Shown: piece after piece, positions 13,389 to 25,900 of the stretch
Layout: each line of letters opens with the position of its first letter
Position numbering within the stretch: position 1 is the stretch's first letter
NCBI GenBank assembly: GCA_016165875.1
Contig: JABBOT010000001.1
Coordinates: 47,656,625 to 47,720,624, forward strand
Length of the DNA stretch: 64,000 nucleotides
Direction: 5' to 3'
Origin: Acanthopleura granulata
Taxonomy: Eukaryota > Mollusca > Polyplacophora > Chitonida > Chitonidae
Notes under the pieces: model-generated
What the model saw: the letters and a program-made list of their open reading frames with translations, nothing else
Databases searched by the model: none
What the model was told of the DNA's origin: nothing
Position numbers and translations under genes: made by a program

Positions 13389-13778
13389 GCACAAATCTGA
13401 AAGTGTGTAAAAGAAAATTGCACATTTCAAGCTCATTCAAAAGTAATCTTTTCATATATTCTACATGCTAAATGTTCACATGTTTTTTTAATGTACATAC
13501 AATGTACATTTCCACGTATTCTCTTTTACTGGACACTGTGCCAGTAGGTCTGGTATTGCAGCTGGCCACAACATCACAAAGTCTGTTGTTCTTCCTGGAC
13601 ACCTTGGTCTTTATCTGATATGCTCTTGTCCCCTTTGTTGAAATCCTTCCCCACCCACTGTATACACTGGTGGGCCACGCACTTGTAATTTCTATCAGAT
13701 TTTCAGCCACTCTAAAGTTGCAGCGTGTCCATCCAGTCTCTGTGTCCTGCTGCAACTTATCCATCCACTTGGCTTCAG

Positions 13779-13949
13779 TCAGACTTCTGTGTCCTTCTGA
13801 AGGTTCAGGGTGTCCATCTGGTTGAGGATGAAGTTGATGGTGTGCTGACGAATCAATCCGATGTGGGACTTCAGTGTGAATATGTTATCCGTGGCCACAT
13901 CCAACTTGGAGCGCAGCTTCTCATTTTCAGCCATCAGCTTTTCTCGGGC
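13779..13949 (-). CDS. RASGRP: RASGRP last coding exon: C-terminal coiled coil (residues 709-764)
   Basis: Acceptor (T-rich tract)TTTGGTCTAG|GCCCGA; stop TGA at 13,779-13,781. [17 protein letters not shown] continues the coiled coil begun at LLRAEE in the upstream exon. The end, starting [20 protein letters not shown], matches the conserved C-terminal block of long RASGRPs. The exon is 9 kb from its partner, the longest intron in the 3' half. Confidence 0.88.
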   Translation of the reverse strand, partial: AREKLMAENEKLRSKLDVATDNIFTLKSHIGLIRQHTINFILNQMDTLNLQKDTEV

Positions 13950-16900
13950 CTAGACCAAAAAGTTAAAAAAAAAAAAATTTTGATTTTTGATTCCAAACAA
14001 ACGATTTATTTTATCAGTCAAACAAGGATGTGCTCTATGCATGTCTATGCCACCAAAACATCTTTTTTCATCACACACCATACCAATATCCAGCATACAA
14101 CATTCCTCCAAGATATACTGATGTTGACGCCAAGGGGGTAATCTTTATTCTGCGGTATGAAAATACAGAATTAAAATGTGTACTGATCCACTTAATGAAA
14201 CAGTCAGGCATAACAGTAAGATAACACATAAATAAACTGCATGCATCTACACTTATAAACATTAAAGACATCTTCAAAATACTTGTAGCAAGACTGAATA
14301 ACAGAAGACCAGTGATTCTAGAAGACGTAGCCCTTGTCATATCATTTCATATTGATCATTCGATTGGTGTTTAATATCATACTCAAAAATATTTTGTGTA
14401 CATGTAGGGCCCCCATGGCCGAGAGATTGATGTGTGCGAACAGTATAATGACTTGAGGCCTCTCACTGATGCAAATGCTACAAGTTCAGGCCCAGTTCAT
14501 GCTCCCTTCCTCTCCAGTTGTGCGTGAGGCCTGTCAGCAACCTGTGGACGGCTGTGGGTTTCCTCTGGGCTCTGCCCGATTTTCTGCCACTATGGCCCTG
14601 ACTGCAGTCATGTAAGTGAAATATTCTTGAGTACAACAAAAAACATCAACAAAATAAATAAATACTTCATTTTTACTGTCAGCATCAAGAGTAAAACAAA
14701 TCTGAAATGAGCCCCAGGCAAGTCTTGGTTGAGTAACTGTTGAGCCTTCCCAAGTGAAGCAGAGATGTTCATTCCCACTGGCTGCAGCTTAATATGTGTT
14801 CCGTCATGGTGGTGAAAGGCTCTTGACCATGAACAAACTCTCTTTAAAACCACCCAACCGGCCACAGAAGTGAAAATTTCCTGTTCAAGGCCACAACTGG
14901 ACCAGGACCATGTGTGTCTGAGTGCTCAAAAGGGAAGTGGCTTAACCATGCAGCCAGTACCCATTCCCACAAAAGACTAGCTTTCCAACAATATCAGAAC
15001 CCATGACATGTAGCATTTACATTAATCTATGACTACAGCACATATCAGATGTCAGACCTGGAGGGTTATATTAGTGTGAACTATGAAACAAACCTAGACC
15101 CAAATAGAAATAATGGAGAAGCAGCACTTGTGGATTAACACCGAGTAAAATTTGTGTTTAATCATGATGCTGTAATACACTATATGCGCATTCAAGCGGC
15201 AACAGGAACTAAGGGATGAACAAAATGCTAGGAAAAAAACAACAGATAATATGCAGACAAAGTGACAACAATATCCATATACTGAATAATGCAGTCAGTA
15301 AAAGACATCATAAATATCAATTAGCTAGTCTTAATTACCACCTTTCACCTAAAACAATAAATCTAATATTTAACCTTCACTATATATCCCAGATGAAATC
15401 TCACAGTTATTGTTAATGACCTAAAATTTCGTCCAAAAAAGTGCATATTCACAGCCAAACTAATGTCCTAAAGTATTATTTCTTTAGATGAAACTCACAT
15501 TTTTCCCATAGGGTATCATCCAACCTTCCAAACAAACCTCAAAACAACTTTCTAAAATCAATGGAACTCTCGGAAACAGGAAAAATAACCAACGTGGTCA
15601 TGGACAAAATCTGAGGTCATTTAGGGCAATTCATCTGCTGCCCAAATGACAAATCTGAGGTCATTTAGGGCAATTCATCTGCTGCCCAAATGACAAATCT
15701 GAGGTCATTTAGGGGAATTCATCTGCTGCCCAAGTGACAAATTCAGAACACTGCCATCAGCTAATTTCATGGAGTCTATAAGAGTGTTGTTATTTTAATC
15801 AATTTCTGGGTTTTACTATGTAATACAATAATCTACACACAAATTCCATCTTTTTCAAGGCCTGGAAATCTTAACTTCTGATTACATCATTTTCAAGTAC
15901 TTTCCAGGGCTGCATGAATCCTATGGGGAACCTTCCAGAAAGTCCATATACACGAAAATTTAACCTGATCTGGGCAACCTTTCAGTAAATCCATGTATGA
16001 AGTTTTATTGGATTTCATGTAGTAGTTTACAAAGGAGACAGATGGTGGATAACCAACTTATGAATTCAGACTGAAACTAGAACAGAATAAAGCTGCAGTT
16101 ATGATGGACGTTTTCCTTAGACTTAAATCATTTTTAAACTGAAAAGTTTCATACGATACAAGGGTAGGAGGCCTTTCTTTTCCCACCTGGATGGGTATTT
16201 TGTAAATCCTGTCCAAACTTAGGTATCAGTGAACCGTTATAATGATTGCATTCCAACCTCTCGCTTTTTAAACATTCACTGAATTTTTTTCTACATTTTT
16301 CTGTGAAACTGGCTGATACCTACCTCTTAATTTTATTCTGTGTGCATGTACCTGTATTGAGAGACTTTATGATCATAATCAGATATATAAATGACATCAA
16401 CACACGGCACAAACACAATACAAAAATTGTAAAACAAAGTTAAGTAAAGCAACACTGACCACAGTACATAAAACATAACACAAAGACACCAGGCACTTGT
16501 TACCTGGCCAAGTTACATATAGGTGCTGGCTGGCCACTGACGGTCACAAAGCATGTTTTCAAGTTACAATGCAAGGACTGGCTGATCACTGAGGGTCACA
16601 AACATGTTTTCAAGTTACAATGCAAGGACTGGCTGGCCACTGAGGGTCACAAACATGTTTTCAAGTTACAATGCAAGGACTGGCTGGCCACTGAGGGTCA
16701 CAAACATGTTTTCAAGTCATAATGCAAGGACTGGCTGGCCACTGAGGGTCACAAACATGTTTCCAAGTTACACTGCAGGTGTACATGTACCATATTCACA
16801 GCCTGAGTCAGCTCCCTGTGGGCTAAGTCTGAATTTACAACTGCCTTATTGTTATAGTCAATTGATTTGCTCTGTCATAACTTCGGAAATTCTGAGCATT

Positions 16901-19900
16901 GTAATTTAAAGGTAGTAAATATGTCAAATGGCTACAAGCAAGCCACTCTACACAAACAATCATAACACTGAGCTTATCTGCTCTTTGAATAGACAAGCTC
17001 AAAATGTCCAGCTCACTATGGATTCCTCTCTGGTTGTACAAGGAAAGGTCTGCCAACAACATGCAGAATGCCATGGGTTTCCACTGGGCTTTCGTTAGTT
17101 TCCTCTCGTCATATTGCTGGCCGCCATCATTGACATGAAATATTCTTGAATACTCCATGAAAAAAACCAATCAAAGAAATAAATACAACTCAAACCTTTG
17201 GTTAGTGTATGAGAGAATGTGTGAAGTGTGAAAAGAGAAGTCAGATTTCAGATGAGTCAGATTAACAGTCCTGCAACTGTGTATGCCTCAGAATATCACC
17301 CATCTGCAACACAGGTGTACAGGATGTTATCACATGGCACATGCAATGCAAAACAAGCACATCACATGCAAAAGTCAGTTCCAGAGCATGACTAGAACGA
17401 AACAGAACTCGACAAAAAAAAAACAAAAAAAAAAACAACTGAACAAACAGAATATATGCTGCAAACAAATATAGTCCACAATGTACAAGTAGCTGATAAC
17501 GAAAAAAATAATACTAAGATTTCCAGGCTAATTAAAATCAGATTGAACCATGGCAATGCATCTGTGATTGGTTATGAAGAGCAACAGCCGCTGAGTGGGC
17601 AGAGTTATTACTGGTATTGTGTAGACGGTGGTTAAAGATAGTGATCATCTCCAAAATCTGATTTTAATTAGTGGCTAAATATCAAGTACATCTAGACATG
17701 GCAAATGAAAATGCATCAAAGAAAGCAAGAATGAAGATGGGAAGAGTGACTTACTCCAGGGCCTCCTCCCTACAACTGGCCTGCTCAGCAAACAAAGACA
17801 GGGAAACAGTAATTAGAGATCTGTTGTCGTGAGTTCTCGCAGATACATCCATCCACAACTGATGCCATACCAGAGCAGCACCTAATACTGGCCCTAGTCA
17901 GAAACCTAACAGCCACACTGACAGCATACACCCAGCACCTAGAGCCTCCCCAGCATTATGCAACTGCACTGACTCCATTAAGCCATAGCTGATCTTATGG
18001 TTAGCCACACCCTTTTCTCATAATATAAACTTAAGAACACTGATCACAATGTATTATTACAAACACCGTCACAATGAGTGGTGTTATCACAACACCCCTG
18101 TCCACAGATCAGTACTATTTATGTTTAAGGGTCTCTTTAACCGTACCAGCACAACAACATGAAAAAATACCGTTCACATAACTGAATGATACAGACAAAC
18201 TACATGAAAAGGATTTTGTTTTCAGTTTCAGATCGAATAGCTTTAAGATTAACTTTCAGATCTCAAAAAACTAACTTGCCCAAGTTCACAGGTAGATTGA
18301 ACAAGTTTACAGCTAGCTTGCCCAAGCTCACGTCTAACTTGCCCAAGTTGACAAATATCATGTCCAGGCTCACAGACAGATTGCACAAGTTCACAATTAA
18401 TTTGTTCAAACTCAGGGCTGGCTTGATCAATGTCTGCAAATTTGCCCAAGCTCCTAAGTTTTGGACGTTCAATAGCACTATAGAAGTCATTACTGGTTAC
18501 CAGCAAACCTTACTTTAACAACTATTACGCATCCATCTCTAGCTTTCCAGAGTTCGGATAATTCTAGCACAAGCTCACCACTAATTTATGTCAGCACCCC
18601 AACCACAACTGCAAGCTTATACATGTATTAGCACAATCTCCCAGCTAACTTATTGCAACTTTATGGCATGGGGCATTTTTTTTTTTTAAGTTAAATGTCC
18701 TTTCAACACCTTGTGCAATCTCAAGCCTTTGAAATGACTGCTGAAATAATCAGCGTACAGTTAACAATACTACACATACATATAGGTTTATATAATGACA
18801 AAACATAATTATTATCTAATTGATCTGCCAACAATCTGCTGATGGTCATAGGCTTCCCCTGGGTACTGCAATGTTTTCGCCCACCATAATGCTGGCTGCC
18901 ATCCTATAAGTTAAATATTCTTGAGTATGGTGCAAAATACCAATCAAATAAATAAATAAATAAATAGTATCTTATTTATATTCGGAGTCATATAATACAT
19001 TAAGCTTATCTTCAACACAATGTTTTTCAATCACAAGTTCCCTCTTCAAATCCAGCATTCAACAAGAAATTTTCCCACTTTCACTGTTTGTGGAACCTTG
19101 GCAGTCAAGGATGCTGGTTTAGACTACAATTCAACTGACCACTATTGAATACATTTACACTTCGAACTTTCAGTATGGCATCAAGCAAACAATCAAATTA
19201 AGTAGAGAACATAGCTTGAACAAAGAAAATACACTTTAGCTTGAACTCAACCACAACGGGTCTCTGAGCATCACTGAAGTTAAGGAACCAAATCCTCCTA
19301 CATATAAACAGAAATATCACAGTATACTGAATACTAAATAAGTCAAGCCCATATAACCTTAATGTATTCAACCCAAGTTATTTTCTCACGGTCCATTTTA
19401 CAAATAGGAGGTAAGTTCTGTCAAACATAACTGTAAAGACAACATACACTGTAGAGATATGTCACCATGGTAAGACTTCGCATTTGAATAAACGTTACGT
19501 CATCTTCACAGAATGGGCACCAGGCCAGCATGCACAAGTATGTAGCCAGCACCACCTTAAATCTACATGTAACAGCTTTAGCATATTATTTTTGTCCACT
19601 TAGTATACATGTTGAAAAGTTGTAATAAAAAGATATGCTCATCATCAACAGATTTCCTTCCTAATACAAAAAATGCAGTAAAATGGCTGAGGAGATACAC
19701 CTTTACTTTGGTATCTATAACAATTATCCTAATGCTGTTTCTCAACATAATCTTTTTAATGACATCAACACACCTGCTCCCAAAAAATAAAATCATCGAA
19801 AAATGTGAACAGTCTGACAAGGCTAATGAAGGTGTAAGAAAAGATGCCAAAATAAGAGTTATACTTCATAAAAGAAGAAAAATAAAGCCAAATGCAGATT

Positions 19901-22900
19901 CAGACAGAGAAAACAAGTGCAAAATCCAGCAAGAAACTGAAGACTGCTGAGTAACGCTTCAAGGGAAAGAGCTGTAAAAATGGTAAGAAGACCATTAAAA
20001 ATTGTATCTGAGAATACCTCCTCTTATTTTTTCTTTCAACACATTAAATGCAATCAAATGTTTTGACTGCATGGTGGGTTTTATGTATCATACTGATAAA
20101 GTGTGTCAAAAGTGATGTTAAAAAACATTTTGTAAACCTTTATATTCTGTTCTGAATGAAGTTCTTGTGAATTATATATTCCTCCAATCTGTGTCGGGAA
20201 TATGTCAGGAAAACTGTTCCATAATTTTGTCAGAAATAGATGAAACAGCCAGAAACTCAAACTTGATATGTAACATTTCATAGTGGAGCTATATGCATGT
20301 ACCAAGTTTAAACTCATGACGATGAGCTGTTTTGACCAAAAAGAAAGTCCCGAAAGTTGTAAAATCCCTAGTACAGGACAAAGAAAGACATAAATTTGTC
20401 TGGAAAAGTAATTTGTAATGAACTATGGGGACAGACAGGTGGTACCATTGGGGGACTAATGACTAAAGCCAGAGTTTTATAGCAGTGCCAATGATATAGT
20501 ATGACGTAGTCTGACAGCCTCCTGGTTTGAGCTGATTCTTGCCACTATATGTCGGAAACATCCCCACCTTGGCATTAAGCCATAATGACTCATTCGTTCA
20601 TTCCTTCTCGGCTTTGGAGGGACTGATTGCAAAAGCTAGCCCCAAAATAGGTCAAGCATCATTTGCACTGGTCACAATGTAACACGCAGCTTTCGAGATG
20701 CCAAGTCACAACAACAGTGTGATGTCCGTTTGTGATGTGACGCTACCGCTTTGTGGCACAGTAGGGTCGATCTGCACATTTTAACAGGGGCTGGTATATA
20801 CAATATTAGAAATTTATCAAAAACGGTGAAATAAAATTTCAGGAACATGTTCTCCAATGATGAGCGAATTTTGACTGTAGATTCTTCTAAACACATAAGC
20901 TGCCATGTTAAAGGACAGGCAACTGACTATACCGCACTATAAATGAGTGGCGTCATTTCACAAGGAGACATAGCCTTGTTGCCGTAATGACAACTCGAAA
21001 CCTGCATATTAGGTACAAGGGTCCCACCTGAAGTGAATCCATACATGTACATTGTATGAAGTTCATTGAACTGGTTCTCAGTAGTTTTAAAGATATAATG
21101 CCATAATAACACACAAATATGATGTTTGAGCAGACAGGAACGATCAAAGATTTGTTCAGCTATAAACTGCAGCCTAATCCACTTTATTAAACTGGTATAC
21201 AAGGGAGCAGCTCAGCAGAAACTGGCCTCTAATTGTTAGGTGTATGCAGCTCAAACTTCCAGTTGTATGGCCATCAGTGAATGGGACCAATTACATGTAC
21301 AAATGACCGATTGAGTTGAGTTCAGTTGCGTCTTATTCAAGCTCTTATGTGTGCCAAGCTTGGAGGGTCTGCCAGTAAATTCATGTTTTACTTGAGATTC
21401 TTTGAACTTGGCTCAGGAGTTCTGCAGATATATTTGCTACATGTAAGTATGATTTTTGGCCTGAGAAAGGAAGTCAAATGTCAAATGCACTGACCACAAC
21501 CTAGCCCAGTGTTTGGGGCTCGGTTATGAATCCACACATTTTAAAATTCACATATTTATTTAGTTGCAGTATTTGAATGGCATTTTATCAAATGACATAA
21601 CTCGAAACTGATAGTCAAGCCTTTCTCACTTTTATGGTAGAAATGCACTGATCGGTCTCAATAAAAATTTCACTTTAATAACCTCTCTGGAAATAGGCTA
21701 TCACAATACATGCCTACCAGTTTGAGCCATTATTTTCAAGTTGTCTAAAATGGAGAACACAGCCCGAAACTCCAATTCTGCCATCTGGAACTCCCCATGG
21801 TTAAGTCACATACCAATTTTCAATGACAAATGCTTCTGAAAAAACGTTCAGGAAACTGTGAAAATTATTTTATCAAAAATGACATAAGTCGAAACTGATT
21901 GTTTTCCCTTGAATTAATGTTAACTATAACAAATATTAATGTTTGTGAATCTGTGTGAAACCAGTGAGCAAAACGCAAGCTTTACGATGTTTTATGGGGC
22001 CGTGCAGGTATGTCACTGTCCACAGTGAACATGCAAAAAGACAAGCCTTTTTCTTACACACTTGTATTCAGGCTCCACCTTTGATAATGTCTCTAGCTTA
22101 TATGTTCTTACAATTCCTTAGAGCTACCTGAGATGGACATTTGTCAGGCTGCAGGTCCTGCTGCTAAACATCTAAAAGTTATGCAGGGATCTAGCTGGTT
22201 GTCGAGCTTAATTTGCAGTCACAATTTAAAATGGGACTTTGCTGAGAACAATTATTGCATGGATTACCATTGCAAACATTGCAAACAATGGTACTGAACC
22301 ACATTCCAAAAGTCGATACTTCATCTTCAATCACAAAACAATGAGAATCATGGAATTCATTAAATATGCAAATCAGGTGCATCTGGGAGCTAAAGCAACG
22401 AAAAGGAAAGCATAAGTGGGTGAGCAGGGTCAGGTGAACGGACAGAAATTAATATCCCTTGCTTGTCGTAATTGTATGGGATAATAATTAATTTTATCGG
22501 ACTCTGAAACTCTTATACATTAGAGTCCACATTTATTCTTCAATCCTTTGTCCTATTCTCAAAACCTGTTGGAAAGTCAATGAAGTGAGGCACAAAGCTT
22601 CTCTTTCAAAATGTGAAGTTGACAATAACGAGTGCAATACTCAGTCAAAATTTGTCGCCTGTTAAATCCTTTATCTTTCACCCGAAGCCTTAAACATCTT
22701 GCTGGACACACTCTTAACAGTTCAGCTTGATGAGGACCTGGTGGACAGTTGAGCATGTTGGAGCTTGAGCAGACCTTACCAAGCAGACCTTGAGCAGAAC
22801 AACAATACCCTTCAGGCAGTTGGTAGATAAAAAACAATGACCTGCTGGGACACAAATGCAATGCCGTGATCAGCATTCAACACACATCCTGCTATACTGA

Positions 22901-25900
22901 GCTACATACTCAACTGGGAAGAGAATCAAGCTGAAGAGTGATGCTATCAGACCAGAAACTTACTTCTTCTGCCCTGAGCAGGCGTTCGTGAAGCTGCGCA
23001 GGGTCTTCACAGTACTCTGCATCTGGGATGGGCCCAATGCCAGAATCTGTACTGACACTATTGTAGGAACAGGAACTAAAGTGTCCTGAGCTCCTGCCAC
23101 TACTGTGTGAGGCCAGACTGACAGTGTCGTGGACAAAGTCACGGCTGTTCGTCTGGGTGGCCTGGTCAATCCGTCGCATTCGCTGCCGCTGGGACATCTT
23201 TCTCTTGGTTGAAAGGGTTAAGTCATTGGGAGACATCGAGCCTATAAGACAGTAATGGTCAGCCAATAAATGTTTGTTATAGAAGTTTACATGAACTGGT
23301 GTAGTACAGGGAAATCAAATTTCCTGAATTATCGAATTATCGAAATCGAATTACCATGGCTGGATATCAGAAATTCATTTTGTAAACTGAAAAGCTAAGG
23401 TCATATTTATCCCCTGTGTTGGTAAGGTAACACAATGTTCCAGTTGGATATTTGTTTTTACCTGCTTTCTAACCTCTCATTTCTCCCTAACCTGACCACA
23501 CAATCAATAAATCCCACCTAGTTTACAACCAACTAACATATACATCACCTTTGTCTCTCTATTCTTTAATCGTTTCCAAAACATCATGCTTGCTGGATGA
23601 TCATGCTAAGGTTAATTTAAGTATTCTACATGTAATCTGACAAGCGTAAACTTTCATGAAAGTCAAGAAACACCAGTGTTGTTTCATGAGCTTACATGTA
23701 TCTCACAAATACTTCATTAACAGGTCTAACTCAAAATTTTAACTTCTTGTGCCAAAGACAAGCACTGACACAAATTTATCTATCCAAACATGTCATAATA
23801 GTAAATATTTTTTAAAAATTACCAAAATGCGTGGAAGTGTTGAAATGTATAATTATGTAAGATGCCATAATGTAATGTAATTACAATACTTATTGATACT
23901 ATTTTGGAAAATTGTATTTATTTATTCATTTCATTGGTGTTTTACACCATACTTAAGAGTACTTCACTTCTACAATGCTGGCCAGCATTAGGGTGGCAGG
24001 AAACCGGGCAGAGCCTGGGAAACCCACGACCACCCGCAGGTTGCTGGCGGACCTTCCCATGTACTGCCAGAGAGGAAGCCAGCATATGCTGGACTGAACT
24101 CACAGCGACCGCATTGGTGGGAGGCTTCTGGGTCATTGCGCTGCACTAGCATATGAACCGACTGAGCCATTGAGGCCCCTCAAGAATTTTAAGACTTTGT
24201 AGTTGCAGTCCTATATCCTTATATGAACTGAACTTAATTACTTTTCATGCAGGCATATTTACGTCACAGATTTCGACATAGCACCGATTTTTCACTCAGT
24301 GGTGTTGAAGGTAACTAATAAAAACTTTTCACCTGGGGTTCTACAGCACAAAATTATACTGAATTATCTCCCCATTCCGGTCTAGTATATCAGCATGAGG
24401 TGAAAACTTTGTTAAGCAACAACAAACGTTTTTGATACAGTAAAGACAAGAGAGAATAACCTAAAAATTGCATCACATTTTACTGAATAATTCATTTACA
24501 AAATTCTTTATTACACTGTCAAGCTACCTGCCCCTATGCAGCTGTCAGTGTAGCCACTGGCTCTTTTCAGAATATGTTACATGTCTGGATCAGACAGACA
24601 GGCGTTAATAGAAAACAAAGGTCTGCATTACAAAAACTTGAGCACTGCCTAAGAAAGCAATGAGATGAGAACAGCTCCTGCTGAATATATTCACTCACCA
24701 TTTAACATAGAATCTGGTCGTCTGCCTGTGGACCCCATCTTGCCCCGACACTCCATGACTACCAGATCTTTACAGTGCTTGTGAGCATTTATAGCACAGT
24801 CTGAAACAAACATCATACCATTATGGCAGCATGAGCACAACTGATATTTACAACACTTGTCTTATATTTACTTATATATAACTTTTTACTGAAACTTCTT
24901 TTTTTGCAAAAAACACTGTTTCAAATAATTTCTGATAAATTGATGAACTTTTCAAAATGTCAAAAGATTACCATATTTTCAAGGGAAGTTACATGTACAT
25001 TTACTTGTAAATGTCACACAGGAAATCCTAAATGTATTACCTTTGCATTTCCAGCCTTGTTTAATAAGCCCCCATAGCTGAAAATATAACACACATTTTT
25101 AAAAACAAAATGTAAATAACCATTTCAAGAACAACCCATAACAATCTTATTCTATCAAAAAACAAAAAAAGAACCGAAAAAAAACCTCACTAGGTATCAT
25201 GGAATAAATGCAGGACGAAAAAACTTCCAAGGATTTATTCAAAAACTTTCAAGTGACCAACTCAATGAATTCAAGTGCCTACATGCATAGGAACACATGT
25301 AGCATCACACCCTCTGAATCTGAATATACGTGATCGTATAGCTATAACAGAAAAATGTATCGAAAAACAAAATTGTAGCTGTCAAGCTGCTGACAGGAAA
25401 AATCTGTTTCTTCTGGTGCATAAAACACGATTCCAAAGGCACAATGCAGCATAATTCCCACAGTTGGCTGGTTACACATAACTATGCATTCTGAGGACTA
25501 AGAAATACGTTAACAAAATTTTTACTTCGAACATATACTCATACATACATACACTCTAGGAATAAAAAGACTTTTCAAGTCCTCAAATTTTAAAAGTTAA
25601 ATTTAAGTACTTTCAAGGTGTGAATTAAGGCGAGTCTGAATGAAGTAGTTTCTACGAAACTGCGCCTGAAACTTACCAAACCTGTGCAGTGAATACAGAA
25701 GGTAGGTTTGAAGTAGGTTGTTTCATGAAAGTCATGCTTGAAGCTGCTTCTTAGTGCATGGCAGTTTGCTCGGATAAAATATGTCTTCATCTCCATTTTG
25801 CTTATCATACCATCTCTGAAAAGACATGCAAATCAATACAATGGGGGTGTCCATCACCGTTATGATTTCTCTCTGCATTTGTAACTACGTTTGAAGGGCA

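Larger units (their letters stand above)
12265..13778 (-). other. Probable RASGRP 3' untranslated region
   Basis: Downstream of the stop (to lower coordinates) no further conserved coding sequence appears. The first minus-strand AATAAA lies at 12,285-12,290, followed by a GT-rich stretch. A 98-codon open frame begins 15 bases after the stop (13,764 down to 13,468), but it is not recognisable. The region contains a 21-base homopolymer C run on the plus strand. The true 3' end could be elsewhere, since another AATAAA lies near 9,935. Confidence 0.35.
13950..22963 (-). other. Long RASGRP intron (about 9 kb)
   Basis: Apart from the SINE copies, three tandem repeats and the micro-exon candidate listed separately, nothing gene-like is visible. 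The word GACATAACTCGAAACTG recurs in variants near 20,990, 21,597 and 21,885, perhaps remains of an old repeat. Confidence 0.6.

Noticed and set aside
13725..14141. Plus-strand 138-codon frame
   Set aside because: It overlaps the last RASGRP coding exon in antisense; the minus-strand reading has the conserved C-terminus and splice site.
16604..16909. Plus-strand frame with 17-residue repeats
   Set aside because: Product of the 51-bp tandem repeat; no start context, splice sites or homology.
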